Position numbers and translations under genes: made by a program. Positions 1-8,740 of a stretch of 64,000 nucleotides of DNA are shown piece by piece; position 1 is the first letter of the stretch, and every line of letters begins with the position of its first letter. The notes beneath the pieces are model-generated. The model did no database searches and was not told the origin of the DNA. It worked only from the letters and a program-made list of their open reading frames with translations. This stretch comes from Clostridium_AD frigoriphilum (GTDB lineage: Bacteria > Bacillota > Clostridia > Clostridiales > Clostridiaceae): positions 186,001-250,000 of the forward strand of contig NZ_JAZHFS010000001.1 in the NCBI RefSeq assembly GCF_036541405.1, in the 5' to 3' direction.

Positions 1-1122
1 TTTGTTCAAGATACTTTAAAAGCAGGAAAATATAAAAATTCTATGGAAGCAGTAAAAACTTTAGTATATGAATCAATAGATAATATAAATGAAGTAGTTG
101 ATTTTGGAGCACATTTTGACAAAGTAAATGAAAATTTTAAGTATACAAAGGAAGGGGCACATAGCACTAGTAGAATTGTGCATACCAAAGATGAAACTGG
201 AAAAGAACTATTTTTATCTTTACTCGGGGCACTTAAAAATAAAAAAAATGTAAGAATATTTGAAAACACTACTTTACTTGACCTTATTACTAAAGATAAT
301 ATATGTTTCGGTGGCACAGCGATTAGAGGTAAAGAAAGAATAAACATATATTCTAGGGAAACAATTTTAGCTACAGGGGGAATTGGAGGACTATTTAAAA
401 ATTCGACTAGTAGGCGAAGATTAACCGGGGATGGAATAGCTATTGCATTAAGGCATAATATTAAAACTTCTGATTTAAACTATGTGCAATTTCACCCAAC
501 TGCTTTATATGATGATAAGGTTAATTGCGAGAAGTTTCTTATATCAGAGTCACTAAGGGGGGAAGGTGCCAAACTCTTAAACGAGCGTGGGGAAAGATTC
601 GTAGATGAACTTTTACCAAGAGACGTGGTTGCAAAAGCAGTTTATAATGAGGAAGAAAAAAGTAAGAAGCCTTATGTTTTTTTAGATATTTCGTTTAAAG
701 GAAAGGAATATATTATAGATAGATTTCCAGGAATTTATAAAAAATGTTTAGAGTGTGGTATAGATATTACAAAAAATAAAATTCCAGTTACACCGGTTCA
801 GCATTATCATATGGGAGGAATAGCTGTTGACCTAGATTCTAAAACATCTATGAATCATCTGTTTGCATGTGGTGAGGTAAGTTGCACAGGTGTGCATGGA
901 GCAAACAGATTAGCAAGTAATTCATTGTTAGAAGCCTTAGTTTTTTCTAGAAGGGCTTCAAGATTTATAAATAAATCTATTTGCAGGATCACTACATTAA
1001 ATTGTGGGGACATAAAAAGTATAAAAAGTCTTAGTGATTATAGCGAAATTAATAAGGGTGTAGTGTTAAATAAATTTAGAGAAATGGGAGATGAGATAAG
1101 CAGTGAATTGGTTAATTATTGA
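1..1122 (+). CDS. nadB: L-aspartate oxidase, 3' part (5' end outside window)
   Basis: Flavoprotein that oxidises L-aspartate to iminoaspartate, the first step of de novo NAD synthesis. The reading frame is open from base 1, so the N-terminal FAD-binding fold lies off the left edge. Visible family features are the ATGGIGG segment, the substrate-region block FHPTAL, SLRGEGA, the RDVVA motif, and the C-terminal HYHMGGI and GEVSCTGVHGANRLASN blocks shared with succinate dehydrogenase flavoproteins. The C-terminal helical tail is short. It overlaps the start of nadC by 20 bases, which fits translational coupling in a nad operon; nadA would be expected upstream, outside the window. Confidence 0.95.
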   Translation, partial: FVQDTLKAGKYKNSMEAVKTLVYESIDNINEVVDFGAHFDKVNENFKYTKEGAHSTSRIVHTKDETGKELFLSLLGALKNKKNVRIFENTTLLDLITKDNICFGGTAIRGKERINIYSRETILATGGIGGLFKNSTSRRRLTGDGIAIALRHNIKTSDLNYVQFHPTALYDDKVNCEKFLISESLRGEGAKLLNERGERFVDELLPRDVVAKAVYNEEEKSKKPYVFLDISFKGKEYIIDRFPGIYKKCLECGIDITKNKIPVTPVQHYHMGGIAVDLDSKTSMNHLFACGEVSCTGVHGANRLASNSLLEALVFSRRASRFINKSICRITTLNCGDIKSIKSLSDYSEINKGVVLNKFREMGDEISSELVNY

Positions 1123-1939
1123 TAAACTAATTATAGATGCTATAACAGAAGATGTACCTCAAAATGATATTACAACAGAATTTATTATAAGTGATGAGTG
1201 TAACTGTAGTGTTGATTTAATAGCCAAAGAGAGTGGCGTAATTGCTGGACTTTATGTATTTGGGAGAGTTTTTAAAATACTCGGAGAGGTAAATATAGAG
1301 TTTTTTAAAAAAGATGGAGATTTAGTATGCGGTGGAGAGTCTATTGCAAGATTAAGAGGAAAAACAAAACATATATTGACCGGAGAAAGAACTGCATTAA
1401 ATTATCTACAAAGAATGAGTGGTATTGCAACGTTGACAAAAACATATGTGGATAAATTAGCAGGCACCGGAGTGAAAGTCCTTGATACAAGAAAAACCAC
1501 ACCTGGTATGAGAATATTTGAAAAATATGCCGTAAAAGTTGGTGGAGGTTATAATCATAGATATAATCTCTCAGACGGTGTATTAATAAAAGAAAATCAT
1601 ATAAGTGCAGCTGGAGGAATAAGGCGAGCTGTAAACATTATACGTGAAAATGTATCTTTTATTAAAAAGATTGAAGTTGAAATTGAATCTTTAAATCAGA
1701 TAAATGAGGCCCTAGAAGTAAAAGCAGATATTATAATGTTAGATAACATGGACAATGAAACTATGAAGAAAGCCGTAGGGATAATTAATAAAAAAGCCCT
1801 AGTAGAAGCATCTGGAAACATAACATTAGATAATATACTCGAAGTCGCAAATTGTGGCGTAGACTATATATCGGTAGGGGCATTAACTCACTCATGTAAA
1901 ATTTTAGATTTGAGCATGAAGAACTTAGTTAATATTTAA
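1103..1939 (+). CDS. nadC: nicotinate-nucleotide diphosphorylase (carboxylating)
   Basis: Quinolinate phosphoribosyltransferase: converts quinolinate and PRPP to nicotinate mononucleotide, the step after NadB/NadA. The 278-residue length is normal. Visible motifs are EDVPQNDITTE near the N-terminus, GERTALNYLQRMSGIAT, the PRPP/quinolinate-binding DTRKTTPGMR block, KVGGGYNHR, KENHI, and a C-terminal TIM-barrel half with EVEIES, DIIMLDNM and VEASGNI. The start is a GTG inside the end of nadB; the N-terminus MNWLIIDKLI matches clostridial NadC, so the overlap looks real. Confidence 0.96.
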   Translation: MNWLIIDKLIIDAITEDVPQNDITTEFIISDECNCSVDLIAKESGVIAGLYVFGRVFKILGEVNIEFFKKDGDLVCGGESIARLRGKTKHILTGERTALNYLQRMSGIATLTKTYVDKLAGTGVKVLDTRKTTPGMRIFEKYAVKVGGGYNHRYNLSDGVLIKENHISAAGGIRRAVNIIRENVSFIKKIEVEIESLNQINEALEVKADIIMLDNMDNETMKKAVGIINKKALVEASGNITLDNILEVANCGVDYISVGALTHSCKILDLSMKNLVNI

Positions 1940-1960
1940 AGTATCTAATTTTTCATCAAT

Positions 1961-2164
1961 GACTTGCAAAAGAACTTGAAACATGAAATTTAATTAAGAA
2001 ATTCTAATCTTTTGTAAATATAAAATTCTCTGCCGCTCACACTCGACGTCCTGTCTCGGGTTCACTAGCTTCCACTTCCTGTGGAAGCTTACGAGAATGT
2101 TATATTTACAAAAGAAGAATTTCTAAATGAAATTTCAATTGTTTCTTCATTTCTTTTGCAAGTC
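1961..2164. repeat. long imperfect inverted repeat (MITE-like stem-loop element)
   Basis: The outer ends GACTTGCAAAAGAA and TTCTTTTGCAAGTC are exact reverse complements. Inner arms also match imperfectly (GAAATTTAATTAAGAAATTC with GAATTTCTAAATGAAATTTC; TCTTTTGTAAATATA with TATATTTACAAAAGA). The central 70 bases are GC-richer and contain a second small hairpin (AGCTTCCAC/GTGGAAGCT). The whole 204-bp unit could fold as one rod. It carries no reading frame and lies just after nadC, so it may also end that transcript. It resembles non-coding, transposase-less repeats; copy number cannot be judged here. Confidence 0.7.
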
Positions 2165-2251
2165 ACTTCTGAAAAAAAATAAACATAAATATTAAACTAT
2201 CTGATAGGCTCCCACATTATTAATTTCCATGATTATAGATTTTCTGTAATA

Positions 2252-2339
<88 letters not shown>

Positions 2340-2374
2340 GGTATTTTAGAAATAAAATATTTTTCTTTGATTAT

Positions 2375-2573
2375 GCTAACAAAAGTATATATTGCGTAAA
2401 ATGCGTTTGAACAAGCCTTAGTAATTCTTAATTTATTATATTTGAATTTGCGTAAGAAAACCGCATGTTTGAGCGAAGCGAGTTTGCGGGTTTTAGCAAC
2501 TGAAAATATAATAAATTTTAGAATTACAAGGCGAAGTGAACGCATCTGTAGCAATATATGCTTTTGTTTTTGC
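2375..2573. repeat. second long imperfect inverted repeat (stem-loop element)
   Basis: The left arm (2375 onward: CAAAAGTATATATTGC, then ATGCGTTTGAACAAGCCTTA, then TTTATTATATTT) is mirrored by the right arm ending at 2573 (GCAATATATGCTTTTG, CAAGGCGAAGTGAACGCAT, AAATATAATAAATTT). The apex is a strong hairpin, AAAACCGC...GCGGGTTTT, enclosing a GAGCGAAGCGAG loop. It differs in sequence from the 1961-2164 element but has the same size and architecture. No coding potential is seen. Confidence 0.65.
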
Positions 2574-2614
2574 AAGATCTAAGGAAAGCTTGATACATAA
2601 AATATATGTGATAC

Positions 2615-3451
2615 TTAAACTTTAAAGCATTTATTGATATACTCGCGAAGTCTATCATCCCAAGGAGCAATCTCAATACCCAAAGCTTCTTTTATATGTG
2701 AATTATCTGTGCAAGTATATTTAGGTTCCTGAATGAGATTAGATAAAAGTTTATCTGAACTTACAACTAAAGGAACATTTAGATTACCAAATTCTATTAT
2801 GCTATTTATTAGTCTCGATTTTGATATACAACCCTCATTAGTATAGTTATATACCCCATATTTATCAGTTCCTAATAATCCTTGGATAGCTAAAGTTAAA
2901 TCCTCAATATAAGTTACACAAAGAGTTGGATTTGAAAATAGATAAATTGCTGAATGTTTTCCATTTATGAGTTTTCTAACAAAACAATCATTGCCACCAA
3001 ATATAGTTGAACTGCGGATAATAAAATATTTTTGACAAATAGTTTGAATTAATTCCTCTCCACCAAGCTTACTCTTGCTAAATACATTTATTGGAAAACA
3101 TTTATCAACTTCGCTGTAAGGCATTGAACTATTATCACCGTATACATCTGTGCTAGAGAGGTATACTATAGGTATATTAAGGTCATTACAGCAATTAGCA
3201 ATATTTAATGTTCCTACAGTGTTTACATCGTATGCTAAGGTCTCATTGTATTCACAAATATATTTATTAGTTATGGCTGCAGTATGGATTACAGCATCTG
3301 GTTTTAATAAATTCAAGGTTTTTTCAGTACTTAGTTTGTCTACTATGTTAAGTTCAGTTTTATCTAATCCATATACAGTATGTGATTTTGACAATACATT
3401 ACATAAATAAGTTCCTATATTACCATTTGCACCAGTTATTAAAATATTCAT
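2615..3451 (-). CDS. NAD(P)-dependent epimerase / dTDP-4-dehydrorhamnose reductase-like (SDR)
   Basis: Extended short-chain dehydrogenase/reductase, 278 residues. The N-terminal Rossmann motif GANGNIGTYL, the NAD-binding VIHTAAIT segment, VYLSSTDVYG around the catalytic serine/threonine, and SKSKLGGEE in place of YxxxK place it closest to RmlD-type nucleotide-sugar reductases. The catalytic tyrosine of YxxxK appears replaced by serine (residues SKSK), so activity or substrate is uncertain. The start is the ATG at 3451, eight bases after AGGAGG. It stands alone, antisense to its neighbours. The substrate cannot be told from sequence. Confidence 0.8.
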   Translation of the reverse strand: MNILITGANGNIGTYLCNVLSKSHTVYGLDKTELNIVDKLSTEKTLNLLKPDAVIHTAAITNKYICEYNETLAYDVNTVGTLNIANCCNDLNIPIVYLSSTDVYGDNSSMPYSEVDKCFPINVFSKSKLGGEELIQTICQKYFIIRSSTIFGGNDCFVRKLINGKHSAIYLFSNPTLCVTYIEDLTLAIQGLLGTDKYGVYNYTNEGCISKSRLINSIIEFGNLNVPLVVSSDKLLSNLIQEPKYTCTDNSHIKEALGIEIAPWDDRLREYINKCFKV

Positions 3452-3647
3452 AGATCCCTCCTGAAAATTCATTTTATTAAAGTATATGACACAATAATAA
3501 TATTATTAAGAATTTTGGGTATTAGATTTTATTTAAAATAAAAACTATTAAAAAAATTCTAGAGAATATTATAATATTTACGTGACAAACTATTTAAAAT
3601 AAGTATTTATATATACAAAATATATGCTAGTTAATAACCATTGTTAG

Positions 3648-3676
3648 TTGAACAGAACTGGGAAATGTGGTAAAAT
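3648..3676 (+). promoter_or_regulatory. sigma-A-type promoter for the flavodiiron gene
   Basis: TTGAAC (3648-3653), a 17-base spacer, then TAAAAT (3671-3676), about 90 bases before the flavodiiron start codon. The rest of the 312-bp gap (3452-3763) is AT-rich with no other obvious feature. Confidence 0.55.
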
Positions 3677-3763
3677 AAATTATAATAAGAATCATATAAT
3701 TATGTAGATAAATAGAAAAGGTAATAATTATCTACTGAGAGAAGTTTGAGGAGGATTTTTAAG

Positions 3764-4942
3764 ATGGAAACAACAAAATTAAAAGACAATATTTATTGGA
3801 TTGGGGTAAATGACCCAAAGCTCAAGGTATTTGATATTATAATGGAAACAAAAAAAGGAACTACATATAACTCATATCTAATAGATGATGAAAAGATAGC
3901 TATAATAGATTCCGTTAAAAATGGCTTTCTTGATGAATCTTTAAGTAAGATAAAAGGAGTTATTGGAGAGAAAAAAGTTGATTATATAATTGTTCAACAT
4001 ACTGAACTTGATCATAGTGGTTCTTTAAGTAAACTCTTAGAAGTTTATCCAGAAGCTGTTGTTGTTGCATCAAAAGCTGCTATAATTTATTTAAAAGAAA
4101 TTATGAATAAAGAATTTATTAGCCAGCCGGCAGTAGGAGAATTATCATTAGGAAAAAACACATTACAATTTATATCAGCACCTAATTTACATTGGCCTGA
4201 TACAATGTTCACATATGTTAAGGAACAAAAAATATTGTTTACTTGTGATGTAATGGGTTGTCATTATTCACCAACTAGTTGTATAACAGATGCTTGCTCC
4301 GGTGATTATTTTGATGAGATGAAATATTATTTTGAGGTTATAATGGGACCTTTTAAGAAATTCGTAAATTCAGGACTTGATAAAATTGAAAATTTAAAAA
4401 TAGATATAGTAGCACCAAGTCACGGACCTGTACATATAAATGATGTTAAAATGTATATAGATCTTTATAGACAATGGGCTAAAATTTATGAAATAAAAGA
4501 AAAAAATATTCAAATATTCTATATTTCCGCTTATCATAATACCGAAGAGATGGGAAAATATATAGCTAAAAAAATTAACGATGCAGGTGTAAAGGCCGAG
4601 GCTCATGAAATTACATCTATGAAATTAACTGATATTGTATCATTGATTGAAAAAGCATCTGGTATTATGATTGGATCACCAACCATTAATCAAGATGCGG
4701 TAAAGCCTGCATGGGATGTTTTATCACTTGTATGCCCAATAACTAACAAAGGTAAAGTTGCAGCGGCTTTCGGCTCATATGGATGGAGTGGAGAGGGAGT
4801 TCCTATGCTTACACAAAGATTAAAATCTTTGAAATTTAAAGTTGTAGAGGAAGGACTTAAGTTCAAATTTGTACCAGCCAAAAAAGAGTTTGAACAAGCT
4901 GATAGTTTTGTAGAGAAGTACTTAGAGATTTTAAATAAATAA
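3764..4942 (+). CDS. flavodiiron protein (FprA-type oxygen/NO reductase)
   Basis: Cytoplasmic diiron-flavin enzyme that reduces O2 to water (or NO to N2O) to protect anaerobes. The N-terminal metallo-beta-lactamase half carries the diiron motif HTELDHSG (HxExDH), HWPDTM, the CDVMGCHY region and SHGPV. The C-terminal flavodoxin half has IFYISAYHNTEEM for FMN phosphate binding, GSPTINQD, and AAFGSYGWSGEG. The 392-residue length is typical, with no rubredoxin extension, so electrons must come from a separate carrier. The start is the ATG at 3764 after GAGGAGG. It has its own promoter and terminator and is probably monocistronic. Confidence 0.93.
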   Translation: METTKLKDNIYWIGVNDPKLKVFDIIMETKKGTTYNSYLIDDEKIAIIDSVKNGFLDESLSKIKGVIGEKKVDYIIVQHTELDHSGSLSKLLEVYPEAVVVASKAAIIYLKEIMNKEFISQPAVGELSLGKNTLQFISAPNLHWPDTMFTYVKEQKILFTCDVMGCHYSPTSCITDACSGDYFDEMKYYFEVIMGPFKKFVNSGLDKIENLKIDIVAPSHGPVHINDVKMYIDLYRQWAKIYEIKEKNIQIFYISAYHNTEEMGKYIAKKINDAGVKAEAHEITSMKLTDIVSLIEKASGIMIGSPTINQDAVKPAWDVLSLVCPITNKGKVAAAFGSYGWSGEGVPMLTQRLKSLKFKVVEEGLKFKFVPAKKEFEQADSFVEKYLEILNK

Positions 4943-4977
4943 TTACTAATAAATATTAGTTTACAAAGTTATATAAT

Positions 4978-5021
4978 AAAAAAGAAAATCTCACTTTCGT
5001 AGTGAAATCTTTCTTTTTTTT
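4978..5021 (+). terminator. intrinsic terminator after flavodiiron gene
   Basis: Imperfect stem (AAAGAAAATCTCACT and AGTGAAATCTTTCTTT) with a short TTCGT loop followed by a T-run, 36 bases after the stop codon. Confidence 0.75.
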
Positions 5022-5051
5022 TATAATGAATGATGTATGGAGGCGATATAT

Positions 5052-5450
5052 TTGAATAAACAATATATAGTAAATTTTTTAAGCAAAAATGATTTAAGTG
5101 ATATAGCTGAAATTCAATATAAAAAAGAAACCATAGCTCTTAAATTCAAATATTATTATGATGAGGCAGAAATTGAGGCAGCTACATCTTATGCAGATGA
5201 TGAAGGCAATTTCAAAGAAGAAAAAGAAGATTGGTATGAAGAATTTTTTCTTCCTTATTTAAGTGATATTTCAGCAGATAATGTTGAAGATATTATGGAA
5301 GAATGTGCTGAAAAAATGGAAATTGAATACGAATTCATTGGCTGTGACATATCCGAGGATGCATATGAATTTAATGAATTCGCTGTAGTTTTTTATGGTA
5401 AAGAATCAGATATTGATACTGATGATATCTTGCTTGAATTAGATTTCTAA
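5052..5450 (+). CDS. conserved acidic hypothetical protein
   Basis: A 132-residue soluble, strongly acidic protein rich in Asp, Glu and Tyr, without signal peptide or membrane segment. The start chosen is the TTG at 5052, preceded by GGAGGCGAT; an upstream in-frame ATG at 5037 overlaps that ribosome binding site. It sits alone between the flavodiiron terminator and a convergent Spo0E-like gene. I do not recognise the family; its composition suggests a binding or anti-factor role, but nothing decides this. Confidence 0.7.
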   Translation: MNKQYIVNFLSKNDLSDIAEIQYKKETIALKFKYYYDEAEIEAATSYADDEGNFKEEKEDWYEEFFLPYLSDISADNVEDIMEECAEKMEIEYEFIGCDISEDAYEFNEFAVVFYGKESDIDTDDILLELDF

Positions 5451-5481
5451 ATTTATGCTTGTACCAAAAAAAGTGGATGTG

Positions 5482-5658
5482 TTAAGCTGCTTTCTTACAA
5501 GTAGCTTTAACTTTTTGATATTTAACTATAACTTCATCTAATTGCTGACTGCAACATACAACCATTTTATCAGTTGGGTCTTTATGATTTAATAAAAAAT
5601 GTAACAATGCTCTTAACGATTCTAGTTCTTTATTTATGATTTTTAATTTAAGATTCAT
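5482..5658 (-). CDS. Spo0E-like aspartyl-phosphate phosphatase
   Basis: A 58-residue two-helix protein with the family signature SQQLDEVIVKYQ (consensus SQxLDxLI). Members dephosphorylate Spo0A~P and so hold back sporulation. The start is the ATG at 5658, seven bases after AAGGAG; a longer in-frame ATG upstream has no such site. Single gene, convergent with the preceding one. Its presence supports an endospore former. Confidence 0.8.
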   Translation of the reverse strand: MNLKLKIINKELESLRALLHFLLNHKDPTDKMVVCCSQQLDEVIVKYQKVKATCKKAA

Positions 5659-5985
5659 GTATTTCTCCTTATTTATGTATTTGTGAGGCAAGTACATAAT
5701 ACCATATTATTCTAAGTATGTTAAATTTAATGTTAGTCATTAAAATGTAATAAATTACAAAATACACTATAATCTTATGAAAAACACAACGAAGAAATGG
5801 TAAAAAATAACATTATAAAGCATGTAGGTGTTGAAAAAAGCTACTTGGAATAATATGTAAATGACGAAAAAAGTCTTAAAGTTTTTGTAATACAATCATA
5901 AAAAGTAGAATATGTTTGATAGCTACTAGTTATGCATAAAATATTTTAATATAATAAAATAGGTCAAAAATAATAGAGGGGTGGT
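5659..5985. other. intergenic gap, no gene seen
   Basis: About 327 AT-rich bases between the divergent Spo0E-like and DUF896 genes. A TATAAT at about 5951 may be a -10 box for the DUF896 gene, but no convincing -35 is visible. Nothing else is supported. Confidence 0.5.
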
Positions 5986-5988
5986 ATT

Positions 5989-6156
5989 ATTAATACAGAT
6001 GAATTAACTAACAGGATAAATTATCTTTATAAGAAAAGTAAAGAAGAAAAGCTTACGGATGAAGAAATATTAGAGCAAAAAGAATTAAGACAAAAGTATA
6101 TTGATAATGTTAAAAGAAATTTTCGTGCGCAACTAGATACAATCAAAAAAGTATAA
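5989..6156 (+). CDS. DUF896 family protein, apparent ATT start
   Basis: A 55-residue basic helical protein. The arrangement NTDELTNRINYLYKKSKEEK, LTDEE, EQKELRQKYID, NVKRNFRAQLD is the DUF896 (YnzC-like) family pattern, whose members start about one residue before this NxxELTxRIN block. In frame, the only codons that fit that start are ATT at 5986 or 5989. A good ribosome binding site (GAGGGGTGG, 5976-5984) sits just before; no ATG, GTG or TTG exists in frame until well inside the domain. Function unknown; members are often linked to stress or SOS. Confidence 0.8.
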   Translation: MNTDELTNRINYLYKKSKEEKLTDEEILEQKELRQKYIDNVKRNFRAQLDTIKKV

Positions 6157-6192
6157 TATAAACAATAAATTATTAGGAATGGGGGGATTATT

Positions 6193-7113
6193 TTGGCTGT
6201 TACCATAGAGGAACTAATAGAACATTTTAGTTTAGAAGTTTTGGTAGAGGGTGGTAAGGGGAAGTTAATTAATGTTAGTGATATTAATAGACCAGGATTA
6301 CAAATTGCCGGCTTTTATGAATATTTTGGTAATAAAAGGGTGCAACTAATAGGCATGGCAGAGTGGAGTTTTTTAGATTGTATGGAAGAGGACCTTAGGC
6401 AGAAACGATTAAATAAATATTTCAAATTGGAAACGCCTTGTGTTATATTGACTAGAGATTTGCAGCCGCATAAGGAAATCATTAAGGCGGCAGAGGAAAA
6501 TGGTCAATGGCTTTTACGAACAAAATTAATTTCTACAAGATTTAGTAGTAAGCTTACTAATTATCTAGATGCAGAGTTAGCACCAGAAACAAGGCTTCAT
6601 GGTGTCCTATTAGATGTTTATGGTATAGGAATATTACTAACTGGGGAAAGTGGAATTGGTAAAAGCGAATGTGCTTTAGAACTAATAAAGAGGGGCCATA
6701 GGTTGATTGCAGATGATGCAGTAGACATAAAAGAAGTTGATGGTGTGTTACTCGGAAGATGCCCTTACATAACCTCTGGAATGCTTGAGGTAAGAGGAAT
6801 GGGAATAATAGATATTCCAGCAATTTATGGAATGAGTTCAGTTTTAAACACTAAGACCATTAGTTTACTTATTTCGCTTACGCAGTGGAATGAGAGCGAG
6901 GAATATGATAGACTTGGTATAGATGATCAATTTATGGATATACTAAATGTGAATTTAAGGAAAATAACGTTGCCAGTTAGGCCAGGGAGAAATATAGCAG
7001 TTATTATTGAAGCTGCTGCAGCCAATTATATATATAGTTTAAATTCTAAGATAACCCCTGTAGAAACTATAAATATGAGAATAGAGGAAGTAACTAAAGC
7101 GCGTATTGATTAA
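6193..7113 (+). CDS. hprK: HPr kinase/phosphorylase
   Basis: Bifunctional kinase/phosphorylase acting on Ser46 of HPr, the sensor of carbon catabolite repression in Firmicutes. The N-terminal domain (about 1-125) is followed by the catalytic domain with Walker A GESGIGKSE, RGHRLIADDAV, and the HPrK signature LEVRGMGIIDI. At 306 residues it is full length. The start is the TTG at 6193 after GGGGGG. It follows the DUF896 gene closely and may share its transcript. Confidence 0.96.
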   Translation: MAVTIEELIEHFSLEVLVEGGKGKLINVSDINRPGLQIAGFYEYFGNKRVQLIGMAEWSFLDCMEEDLRQKRLNKYFKLETPCVILTRDLQPHKEIIKAAEENGQWLLRTKLISTRFSSKLTNYLDAELAPETRLHGVLLDVYGIGILLTGESGIGKSECALELIKRGHRLIADDAVDIKEVDGVLLGRCPYITSGMLEVRGMGIIDIPAIYGMSSVLNTKTISLLISLTQWNESEEYDRLGIDDQFMDILNVNLRKITLPVRPGRNIAVIIEAAAANYIYSLNSKITPVETINMRIEEVTKARID

Positions 7114-7224
7114 CTAGAAATTATAGTGAAAAGCAAATAACAAAATATTTAATATTTGAAATTTAAGGAAAAATTTAGTAATATAGTAGATGCGAAAAGT
7201 AATTATTGTATGGAGGTAGTAAAA

Positions 7225-8631
7225 ATGTCAGATGTTAAAAGTTTAGAAAAAACATATGAAGTAGCTTGGGACAAATATAATAAAAATGATCTTGAAAAAG
7301 TATTTACATTATCTGATAATTATATAGATTTTATGTCAAAATGCAAAACTGAAAGAGAATGTGTAACAGAGTTTATTACACTTGCTAAAAAAAATGGTTA
7401 TAAAAATATTGATACTTATATAAACGAGGGTACTAAATTAAAAGCTGGTGATAAAGTTTATGCAAGTAGCATGGGAAAAACTTTAGCATTATTTTTAATT
7501 GGGTCTGAGCCTATTGAAAAGGGTTTTAAAATTTTAGGTGCTCATATTGACTCACCAAGACTTGATTTAAAACCAAATCCACTATATGAGGATTCAGATT
7601 TAGCATTAGTTAAAACACATTACTACGGTGGTGTTAAAAAATACCAATGGGTTACGTTGCCTCTTGCTATACATGGTGTTGTAGTTAAGAAAGACGGAAC
7701 AGTGGTAAATGTAGTAATAGGAGAAGATGAAAAAGAACCAGTAGTTGGAATTTCGGATCTTCTAATTCACTTATCTGCAGATCAAATGAAAAAAACTTTA
7801 GATAAAGCTATTGAAGGCGAAGATTTAAATGTATTTATGGGAAGTATACCAATAAAAGATAAAGATGCTAAAAATAGAGTAAAGTTAAATATTTTAAAAC
7901 TTTTAAATAATAAATATGGTATAGATGAAGAAGACTTTGTATCATCAGAATTAGAGGTAGTACCTGCAGGTAGGGCTAGAAATTATGGCTTAGATAGCAG
8001 TATGGTTATGGCTTATGGACATGACGATAGAGTTTGCGCTTATACTTCATATGAAGCATTAATGAACATGAAGCAAACAGACAAAACATGTATAGTTTTA
8101 CTTGTTGATAAAGAAGAAGTTGGAAGTATTGGGGCAACTGGAATGCAATCAAAATTCTTTGAAAACACAGTAGCTGAAGTTGTTAATTTACTCGGAAAAT
8201 ACAGTGAGTTAAAAGTAAGAAGGGCACTTGCAAATTCAAAAATGTTGTCTTCAGATGTAACTGCTGCATATGACCCAACATTTCCATCAGTTATGGAGAA
8301 ACGTAATTCTGCATATTTTGGTAAAGGTATAGTTTTAAACAAATATACTGGAGCTCGTGGAAAAAGCGGATGCAACGATGCAAATCCAGAATTTATTGCA
8401 GAGCTTAGAAGCATAATGGAAAAGCATAATATAACATGGCAGACATCAGAACTTGGAAAAGTAGACCAAGGCGGTGGAGGCACTATAGCTTATATATTAG
8501 CTGAGTATGGCATGCAGGTTATTGATTCAGGAGTTGCTCTTCATAATATGCATGCACCATGGGAAATTGCAAGTAAAGCAGATATCTATGAAGCATGTAG
8601 AGCCTATGAAGCATTTTTAATAGAGGCATAA
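7225..8631 (+). CDS. apeA: M18 family aminopeptidase
   Basis: Zinc aminopeptidase of the M18 (aspartyl/leucyl aminopeptidase, ApeA/LAP4) family, active in cytoplasmic peptide turnover as a large oligomer. Metal and catalytic motifs visible: GAHIDSPR, YGHDDRVCAY, DKEEVGS and the C-terminal HAPWEIASKAD. The start is the ATG at 7225, eight bases after GGAGG, giving 468 residues as usual for the family; an in-frame TTG at 7156 has no ribosome binding site. Transcription ends at the strong hairpin just downstream. Confidence 0.93.
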   Translation: MSDVKSLEKTYEVAWDKYNKNDLEKVFTLSDNYIDFMSKCKTERECVTEFITLAKKNGYKNIDTYINEGTKLKAGDKVYASSMGKTLALFLIGSEPIEKGFKILGAHIDSPRLDLKPNPLYEDSDLALVKTHYYGGVKKYQWVTLPLAIHGVVVKKDGTVVNVVIGEDEKEPVVGISDLLIHLSADQMKKTLDKAIEGEDLNVFMGSIPIKDKDAKNRVKLNILKLLNNKYGIDEEDFVSSELEVVPAGRARNYGLDSSMVMAYGHDDRVCAYTSYEALMNMKQTDKTCIVLLVDKEEVGSIGATGMQSKFFENTVAEVVNLLGKYSELKVRRALANSKMLSSDVTAAYDPTFPSVMEKRNSAYFGKGIVLNKYTGARGKSGCNDANPEFIAELRSIMEKHNITWQTSELGKVDQGGGGTIAYILAEYGMQVIDSGVALHNMHAPWEIASKADIYEACRAYEAFLIEA

Positions 8632-8635
8632 AAAT

Positions 8636-8694
8636 AAGAAAGTATATATTACTAGCGCTTGATCAAATGCACTTTACGTAATATATACTTTCTT
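8636..8694. terminator. long inverted-repeat terminator
   Basis: Arms AAGAAAGTATATATTAC and GTAATATATACTTTCTT are perfect reverse complements (17 bp) around a 25-base loop, directly after the aminopeptidase stop. It probably acts on both strands of this convergent junction. Confidence 0.75.
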
Positions 8695-8711
8695 TACCCT
8701 TCTAAAGGAAA

Positions 8712-8740
8712 AAAAGGAGATGTGAAAAACATCTCCTTTT
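8712..8740 (-). terminator. intrinsic terminator of the PHP gene
   Basis: Read on the minus strand: AAAAGGAGATG, short loop, CATCTCCTTTT, then more T residues. It begins at the stop codon of the PHP-domain gene. Confidence 0.8.
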
